Assembly: GCA_026724425.1 (NCBI GenBank)
Contig: JAIUCV010000008.1
Span: forward strand, 23,756,369-23,820,368
Source: Erythrophleum ivorense
Taxonomy: Eukaryota > Streptophyta > Magnoliopsida > Fabales > Fabaceae
Length of the DNA stretch: 64,000 bases
Direction of reading: 5' to 3'
The position numbers and the translations under genes are program-made. Shown one piece after another: positions 56,365 through 64,000 of this stretch; position 1 is the stretch's first letter, and every line of letters begins with the position of its first letter. The notes below the pieces were generated by a model, which did no database searches, had not been told where the DNA came from, and was given only the letters and a program-made list of their open reading frames with translations.

Positions 56365-58293
56365 ATATATCCCTTTGAAAGATTTGTCGGAGCGAAACAT
56401 AGCAAATTGCTTGTAATCCAATAATGTTGAGCTATAGGAAGACCCTTTATGAATATGTCTGCAAGCTATTTTGTTGAGGCTACAAATTCAGAAACAATCT
56501 CTTTTTCAACTTTCTCTCAAATAAAGTGATAAGCAAGTTCAATGTGCTTACTTTTTGCATGAAACACTGGCCAACTTGAGTGCACTTAGATTGTCACATT
56601 TCAAAATAGCATGTTGAACTATCGAACCCAATTTTGTAAGAACATGTCTATACCAAGATAATTCAGCTGTTGTGTTGACCGAAGCTCAGTGTTCTGCTTC
56701 AGTACTTGAGCCTGCAACTGTTGTTAGATTTTTGCTACACTACAATACTAGGCAACCAGCAAGGAAGACACAAAAAACCTAGAACAGATCTTTGAGTGTC
56801 AAGATCTCCTCCCTAACCTGCATTGAATATGAAATCTAGTTATATTCATCCCTTCCGCAATCCGTTCTACCTGTACCCCCAAGAAATAATTTAGCTCTCC
56901 CAAATTTTCATTGCAAAGTTTTGACTCAGCATGATCTTCAAGTTATTTATTTCCCTCTTATAATTACTTTTCACTATTATGTAATCAACACACACAAGTA
57001 CAATGGACAATTTTGATCCTATCCTTTTAAAGAGAGTAGCATTTTTTGACTTTCTTTAAATGCATATCCGATGTCAGAAAGAGCTTTACAAAAGCTATCA
57101 AACCACACTCGTGGGACTTATTTTAACCCAGAAATGACGTTTTTTAACTAACGAACTAAGTCTGCGTTGCTTGCCATGGTTGTTATTCCGTTTACACCTC
57201 TCCTCGTAATTATCAATGAAGAAAAGCATTTTCCGCGTCAAATTATGCAGCTTCCTTTCTATTTGCCATAGATAATGCTAACCTCACGGCTCCCATTTTT
57301 ACAATTGAATTTACTGTTCCTTCATAATTTAATCCATTCTTTTGATTTTAGTCCTTTTAGCTATAAGTCTAAACTTAAATCTTTTGATACTTCCATCTGG
57401 GTTATATTTCACCTTATATGCCCATTTTCTCTTAACAACATTCCTCTATTTTGGTCTTGAATAAGTTCTCATGTATCATGCTAAATTAAAGCATGCATTT
57501 CCTCATTCAATGTTGTGATCCACCTCGGATTTTGGGTTCAAAATTTTCTTGTAAATGAGTAACGAAAGTGGATTTTTCGATTATCACTTCATTAGCCAAA
57601 GCCCAATCTTCAATTGGACAATATAACTAGGGTTATGAGCTTTGAGTTGAATGATGTCATCAGTAGTATTTTCCGGTAAAACTATTGTCAACGATGTCAT
57701 CATTTCTTGTCTTATCACTTTCTCCTTCTAATTACAAGTGCCCATTTATGATGGAAATGTCTAATTGGCTAGAAGTTTGAGCATTTGAACTCAGCTTCTG
57801 ATTATATCAGATATATATTTTTTTATGATTATTGGTAAAATCATATTTGCATTCTGTGCCCATTTGATTTGTAACGGGTGGAGAAATTGTATCCCTGATC
57901 CTGATGACTTCTATAAATCTGCCACATTGTTTATTGTAGAAAAATCGATTCTCATCAAGAATAACATATTTGGAAACAAGTATCTTTCCCCCTGTTGGTA
58001 ACATCAATATCCATTATTTTGATCACTATTACCCACAAATACACATTCCTCTTCCTTTGAAAATAACTTAATTCTTGTGGCCTTGGGTACATGAGCATAC
58101 CAAAAGCCACTTAATGGAGAATATAAGGAGTCTTACCATTAACCTTACCATTAATCATTTCATAGGGAGATATTTTGTTTGAGTTAGACCTTGTTGGGAG
58201 TTTGTTAATCACAACTTTTATAACAGCAATTAAACTATAAGATATAACTGTAGTTTTAGGTATATTGCAGTTTAGCCTTATTGACCTAACCAT
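56365..58293 (-). pseudogene. Old Ty1-copia pol remnant
   Basis: From right to left on the - strand: integrase C-terminal part VINKLPTRSNSNKISPYEMI (58210-58150), RT start read as WITTLNEEMHALI near 57520, an RT piece with YNPDGSIKRFK-like sequence near 57400, VDYIIVKSNYKREINNLKI near 56980 (the YVDD position reads CVDY) and RNase H KHIELAYHFI and ASTK-LADIFIKGLPIAQHYW near 56530-56420. Numerous stops and frameshifts. No LTR assigned. Confidence 0.7.
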
Positions 58294-59776
58294 GGTTTAT
58301 AATAACTGTAAGTGTAGTTAAGACTTAAGGTTTAACTACAGTTTGATCCAAACCATGTTTAAACTACTTTAAAAAAAAGAAAAAAAAAAGACCCTATATC
58401 CCTCTTCATTTTGCTGTAGCCGTGACATCCCCACCCCGCAAATTTCGAGTTTTAGCTGTGACCCATCAAAAGCCACACATCGTTCACAGGAGGAAGGTTA
58501 CTATCCATCATAAACAATGTCGACCGACCTCCCCCGGCCATCTTGCCATTCGTTGGCAAGCTTTGGATGCTAAACAATCACAATCTTCCTTGAAGCACGA
58601 CATATGATGCTAGAGAAGCACATCTGCTACCGCTGTCCCACATTTAGCTGTTGCCTCTATTCCAAACGCCACCGCCTTCCTCCAAGATACCGCTTTCATC
58701 ATCTAATAGCCACCCTCACTAACTTTTCGTTTCCTATAAGTTGAAGCTTCAAAATATTTTTTTCTAAGTGTCATATAATTTTTTTATTTTTTATTTTTTA
58801 GATTTTAAGATTGAATAGAGCTAATGCTTAAAATTCTTTATATATACATATATATATTTCAAATTTTAAGCTTTAAATTGGATCTGGAAACTGATTTTTT
58901 TGGATTTGTTCTATTCCCATTTCATATCTTCAAACTCCATCCCCTCTCTTCTGAGCCTATACATCTTGAGACTAAGTAAAGGATCTGTTTTTGTGGGGTT
59001 TGTTAAAAATTTAACGATTATGGGGTTTGTGTTTTCTAATTAGAGGGTTTCTCCAAATCTAACTCATCAACTAATCCTAGAAGGTGGTAAATCTTTTTTA
59101 CAATATGAATATTATAACTGGATGGCCATTTGTGCTGCAATTTGAGAATTAAAGTCTTATTAGCTTAGATTAGTTAGTATTTACATTTTGCACGTTAGAC
59201 AGTAAATGCTTGAGCTTTTTAAATTGGGGTGATCTTGCTTCTATTTTTTTAACCCATTTTTTTTAATTTCAATAGAATAATATGCTTGATTTATTATTAT
59301 TGATTTGTAATTTGACTAATTCATGGCAAGATAGATGAATGGATAATCCAAGTCTCTATTTAAACTTTAAACCATGAATTTCAACACCTCTTATAAAGCA
59401 TAGATTATGTTCCTTCTACTTTTTAATTTTCTTATTGACATGACTCACTATGCAATTTGCAGATAAAATTACTCCAATGCTGCCTATCAAATATTCCCAA
59501 CTTGGGTGAGCTCAAAACCATTGTGATGCTTCCTATTTAAAAAGTTGGTTTTTCAATTTTATTCTGAGTAAGTGAAATCAAAATGTTGCCTTCTGTGTAT
59601 TATGTTGATGCTATCTACAATAATAGGGTTGTGTTGCTTCATATTTGACATTTTGCCCAAATGATGTAACTATTGCTGAAGTTAGGAAAATGAAACTTTA
59701 ATTGATAGGTTTCATAGTTTAATTAATTGAAAAATAAGATTTATTTGTTTGCATCAATCACTTTTGATCAATATTG

Positions 59777-60677
59777 TTAAAACCAGACTGATCATTGAAC
59801 TAATAAAATTATTGGTTCACAATTCATTAGTCAAATTGTGATTGAACCAATAATAATTAAATATATATCTAAATATATGTATATATATTTATATATATTA
59901 TTGTAAATATTAAAACTTTAAGATAATAAATAATAAATAATAATAAATTTTAAAATATTTTATAATTAATTATATATAAAAATAAATAAAACATGACATA
60001 ATATTGAATTTTTAATTTATTTGAAATATATTTATATAATTTTAACAGAAATTATATGAATTTTATTTTTATTTGTTATCTATTATATTAAAACTTTATA
60101 ATTTTAAATAAGCCACCAATGATAGTTTAATGGAAAGCATGCTGGTTACCACATTCATGGTCAACGGTTTGAATCAATTTTGGTCATTTCACTTTGCTAA
60201 AATAGAATAATAAGAAAGATCTTATATTAAATATTGTATGGTAGGACTAAATGTATAGCCTGGATCAGTGGTTGGAATTGTTCAAGCTTAATGGAGGGAC
60301 ATGGGTTCGAGATACATGGCTGTCATTTTACTTTGGTAAAATTTAACAATGAAGAAAAACTTATATTAAATATTGCCCAATAAAACTGACAAGGCATTCT
60401 AGCTTAGTGAAGGCATTGCAGTTATGATGGTGGACGCATGAGGGTTCGAGACGCAATCATGCTAGTTTTGTGAAACATTATTTTAGAGAGCTGCAAACTG
60501 GTCCAACCATCAATTTAGCGCTAGTTTTCGCCCAAAATTTGTCTGGTCCAACCCGATTCTTGACCAAGTTTGACTGGTTGTTAGCCAAGCCAATTTTGAG
60601 ATCATTCTAGACAGAACAGGTGGTTGGTTCACCGGTTTTTTGGTTGAATTGGTTAGGTCGATCCAGTCTGGGTTTAA
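59777..60677. mobile_element. 0.9-kb non-autonomous TIR element
   Basis: The left end is TTAAAACCAGACTGATC and the reversed right end TTAAACCCAGACTGGATC. The flanks CAATATTG (59769-59776) and TAATATTG (60678-60685) are an 8-bp duplication with one mismatch, which suggests hAT. The interior contains repeated units with a tRNA B-box-like GGTTCGA motif. Confidence 0.65.
60115..60480 (+). repeat. Diverged tandem units with GGTTCGA-like box
   Basis: Three copies of roughly 130-140 bases; copies 1 and 2 share TTATATTAAATATTG (60221-60235 and about 60361-60375), and each has a GGTTYGA box (60165, 60305, 60443). Could be tRNA-derived SINE sequence or local duplication. Confidence 0.4.
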
Positions 60678-61619
60678 TAATATTGCTTTTGAGTGTATAT
60701 TGATCATTGCAAAAATTTGCTAATTTTCTTGCTTGAAGATATATTTACTTAAAGCTTAACCAAAATCTGAGCAACTTAGAAAGATAGGTTTGCTATGAGT
60801 TGATTTTTTGCTTTCTGCTTGCCATCAATGTTAGAGGCCTTTACAATTGAATGAAGTCTAAAGTTCCATATGCTTATAGGTTGAAAATCATTGTTGTGCA
60901 CTTTATATTTCCATTATCTTATTTCTTCTTCCTTGTCCTATTCATAAAGTAGGGAAACCAATTTTGAACACATCTTTTTGTCTTTGCAATTATTAATGAC
61001 TATGATTATATATTTTCTGAGAATGGTCTTATCACACATAAGGAGGGAAAACTCATTAGAACCCAGGTATTATGTATCATGAACGAAGATGATTTATTGC
61101 TGTAGAGCTTTGGTTTAGTTTTAGCTACTACTTTATTTTCTTGTTTATTTGGCTATGGTTGGTTTCTTGCTATGTAGCTCTATTTCAATTTTAGCTACTA
61201 AATTCCTTAGTTATAAATATTTTTTCCATGCTAATATGAGCAATGGAAAAAAAATGTATAACCAAGGTAAATTTCTTTTAAAAAAATGAATTTAGTAGTA
61301 GTTGAAACTGTTGGTAAAAGATTTTAAGGCTCAATTACGATTATTGAATCATAGCTAAATTGTGGTTTAATCGTAGTTTTAAAATAGTGGTTAAACCACA
61401 AGGTAACCACATTTTTAAAAATTGTGATTAAACCAGTCATTATGAATGGCTTTATTGCAGTTTTGAGAATCATGATTAAGTCCACTAGCTACGGTATAAA
61501 CTACAACTAGGATGGGTTTTTTTTAGTGAAATGTATGAAAGTCTACGCGTCATAAGTATTTTGGTGCTACATCAATGATAATCCTAATTTAGTGATGTGT
61601 ACGTGCTTTCTTGTTTAAG

Positions 61620-62056
61620 TTAGACCTTAAAGTTTAAGGAAGGAGCACATGTATTTCTTAAAAACACTCTTACTATAGGTATTGATAAATCCCTAAAATC
61701 CAAAAAATTGGGTTCCATATACATTGGACCTTTTCAAGTCATAAAAAGGATTGGACCTATTACTTACCAAATTGTTTTACCACCAAGATTGTCCAATCTT
61801 CATCCTGTATTCCATGTATCTCAACTTCATAAATATGTCCTTGATCCTTCATACATGATAGAAGAAGAGCCAGTGCAAGTTAAAGAGAATCTATCGTATC
61901 AACCAAGACATATATAGATTATGGACATTAACCTAAAAACCTTAAGAAATAAGAGTATCTCTCTAATCAAGATCCTTTAGGTAGGCCTAACCTTGGAGGA
62001 AGTCATGCTAGAGATGGAAGACAAGATCAAGGAAAAATACCCAAAATTATTCCACT
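61620..62056 (+). pseudogene. Ty3-gypsy pol C-terminal remnant
   Basis: Reads KFKEGAHVFL, LKSKKLGSIYIGPFQVIKRI, GPITYQIVLPPRLSNLHPVF and HVSQLHKYVLDPSYMI, the end of Gypsy integrase with the GPF block. After stops it continues ...TLRNKSISLIKIL, TLEEVMLEMEDKIKEKYPKL and F: the terminal tail of chromovirus-type pol. Upstream pol is missing. Confidence 0.8.
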
Positions 62057-62107
62057 AAGGTAATTGTTAATTTTGCAGGACAAGATTCTTAAAAGGTAAG
62101 GAGAAAC

Positions 62108-63279
62108 CATAATATCATACTCCAAATTAGGATTTATTTAATAACATTTGAGCCATTTAAAGCAAACTAAATAATGTTAAGAAAAATAATTAGGAACCAA
62201 TGTATGGTTACATAATGGAGATATAGTAAATTTTATATTTATAAAACATTAAGAATTTTTTTTGAAATTTCCTAGAATTTATTGGGAATTTTAAATAATC
62301 TTCATGAATTAATTGGTATTTTTCTTAAATATTAAATAGAATTTAATTAGGAAATAAATACCTGGGGATTAAATTTTTAGATACTCCTAAGGCCAAAAAT
62401 GCCCTAAAAAATAAAAAAAATAATTAGGAAATAAAAATATTTAGGTAAAACTTTAGGTTTAAAATATAATTATAAAAAGTTGATGGCAAAACGTGTAATT
62501 TTCACAAGAATCAAAAGTAATTTTGGAGGGACCAAATTGCAATTTTTTCCTTGGCCAAAAATTAATTTTTCCCAAGGAATGAGAGCTGCAGAAATGACGA
62601 GCATAAAAAGTTGGAAACTTTGATATATACCTTTCCATAATCAGTAATAATTTTTTGTGCATAGTATCAACCAAATAAGGTCTTATTTCATATGTAATTG
62701 TACATGTTAGACTAACTTCCTCATTAAGTTAATGGGCAACATGTGTTAAGAAGGAAAATGAGATCTTCAATAGATTATGTAGGAGACAACCGTACCTCTA
62801 TTTAATCCTTCCATCCTTCATTTCATCATTCATTTTACACTACGTATCAAAGAAACTAAGAGAAAGAATAAAAAAAGAGTGGGATATAGAGACAAACAAA
62901 AGGAAAAAAGAGAGAAAAGAAGAAGTTAGAAGGAGATCAAAACAAAAGCACAAGGTAAGACACTATGTCTTATTAAGAATCTCAGCTTGCATCTTCCTCA
63001 TCTTGTTCATCTTTTTTGTTTCTTTTTCTAGAAGTTTGAAGCTTCAATGGTGAAATTATGAACTTATTGTATGCTAATTGTTTGATGCTTTAAGTGAGGT
63101 TTTGGCTAATATATGCTTTTAAGTTGCTTAACAATCCTTAAAAGCTTCATCTCACCACCTTCTTCATCTACTCTCAATTTCTCTCTTTAAGGTGTCTCTT
63201 AGGTAATGCTTTGGACTATCATTTCCAAGTTATATGTTCTCTTAGATAAGGTTCTTAATGAGAGTACAGACTTGTGTTA
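62108..63279 (+). mobile_element. Gypsy 3' LTR following the pol remnant (partial)
   Basis: A polypurine-like AAAAGGTAAGGAGAAA lies just before CATAATATCATACTCC, which fits a Gypsy LTR start (TGTAATATCC) after decay. It includes LTR-like text such as GGGACCAAATTGCAATTTT near 62528 and a purine-rich leader-like region near 62850-62950. Right end undefined: another LTR start follows at 63280. Confidence 0.5.
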
Positions 63280-64000
63280 TGTAACATCCCTAATTTCTAA
63301 TTATTTAGTATTTTACAAAATGAATTTATTATGCTTTAATAAGATAACCTTGAACAAAATAACTTCATATATGAGAAGTGCTAGACAAATAGAACTTATA
63401 GGAATTTTTGAGATTTAAGGGGGGTCTAGGGGATCTAAGGGCAAAATTGTCATTTACCACCTAGACAAATTTTGATAATTTTTTCAAAGGAGTAAACAAT
63501 TAAGAACTGGTATGATATATATATATCATAAGTTAGGAAATAATGTGTCAAAAACTATAAAATTTATTCTGTAAAATTTTAAGACCGTTAGGGTTAGAAA
63601 TAACCTCGAACAATTAAAAGTTTATACAGAACCAAATTGGGCCTTGAAGCCCAAGTTAACTACATTAGTAGGTCTAGCACAAAAAATCTACTAGATGGTA
63701 GTAATGGAATCCAAAAATATGAAGTTAAAACAAAGAAATAAGCAAAAAATACACAGAGGTACTTGTCTATTATCCTTCCATCAGGGGCAAAATGGTCATT
63801 TGGACCTTAAAATAATAAAATTAAGAAAATAAATAATAAAATATAGGACTAAAGAACTTAAGTAGGACCCACATAAGCCCAAATAATATTAAAATATAAT
63901 AGAAAACTCAAAAAACATAGGCTGAATAAAATATTATAGAGAACCTATGAAGGGATACATTAGCAAAATGATGGAATTTTTGTAAAATCTAGCTAAGAAT
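63280..64000 (+). mobile_element. Second Gypsy LTR start, runs off the window
   Basis: Begins TGTAACATCCCTAATTTC, the Tekay/Del-type LTR start, and shows related LTR phrases (GGGGCAAAATGGTCATTTGG near 63784). It continues past the window edge, so whether it is a 5', 3' or solo LTR is unknown. Confidence 0.5.

Larger units (their letters stand above)
58294..61528. mobile_element. Possible CACTA-type element (right terminus only)
   Basis: The sequence ends TTTTTTTTAGTG at 61528, i.e. CACTAAAAAAAA when reversed. The last 200 bases hold many GTGGTTTAA/TTAAACCAC motifs, typical CACTA subterminal repeats. Similar motifs lie at 58294-58372, but no CACTA start was found there, so the left limit is a guess. 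The interior 58380-58740 is GC-richer and unidentified; no transposase motif seen. Confidence 0.35.

Noticed and set aside
58175..61630. A near-identical 18-base phrase (TTGTTTRAGTTAGACCTT) at 58176 and 61612 suggesting a target duplication
   Set aside because: Each copy lies in coding sequence of a different retroelement (Copia integrase on the - strand, Gypsy integrase on the + strand), so the match is best explained as chance.

Overview
The window looks like chromosomal DNA of a eudicot, probably a woody one; I cannot name the species. It is AT-rich, has GT-AG introns, and is dominated by plant-type Copia, Gypsy, RTE-LINE, hAT and MITE sequences. There is one host protein-coding gene: a Pumilio RNA-binding protein most like APUM4, on the + strand, with coding exons from 14960 to 54847. 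Ten coding exons join without a frame break into 989 codons plus stop. The 2.97 kb of coding sequence is spread over about 40 kb because introns 1 (13.7 kb) and 5 (19.9 kb) are packed with transposons.

Left of the gene (1-14000) is intergenic repeat. It holds a Gypsy LTR end on the - strand (1-1203), an LTR-like stretch carrying a Stowaway MITE (4012-4309), a 4.2-kb solo LTR flanked by a perfect 5-bp duplication (5961-10178) that sits inside an older - strand LTR with a tRNA-Asp type primer site, a decayed Gypsy gag (about 11620-12190, - strand), and a small TIR element.

Intron 1 holds a three-level nest. Element A (LTR element, +, 16062-28582) contains element B (related LTR element, -, 18184-27055), which contains Copia element C (+, 19610-24566). 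Each has recognisable LTRs, primer site and target duplications. A and B are about 3.6 and 3.9 kb once unnested, show no pol domain, and each carries a different fragment of a host gene between its gag-like part and its 3' end: an importin-11-like fragment in A and a PDS5-cohesin-like fragment in B. This gene-capturing LTR family is the most interesting signal in the window.

Intron 5 holds a Copia element D (34478-50487). It shrinks to about 4.8 kb when four younger insertions are removed: a nearly full-length RTE LINE in its 5' LTR, a 5'-truncated RTE LINE, and two related hAT transposons. A short non-autonomous hAT with a perfect 8-bp duplication (32962-33963) and a Copia LTR fragment lie upstream in the same intron.

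Right of the gene (55000-64000) are a MITE, an old - strand Copia pol remnant, a 0.9-kb TIR element, a CACTA-like terminus, the pol tail of a Gypsy element, and two adjacent Gypsy LTR starts, the last running off the window. I saw no tRNA, rRNA, CRISPR array or bacterial-type feature.
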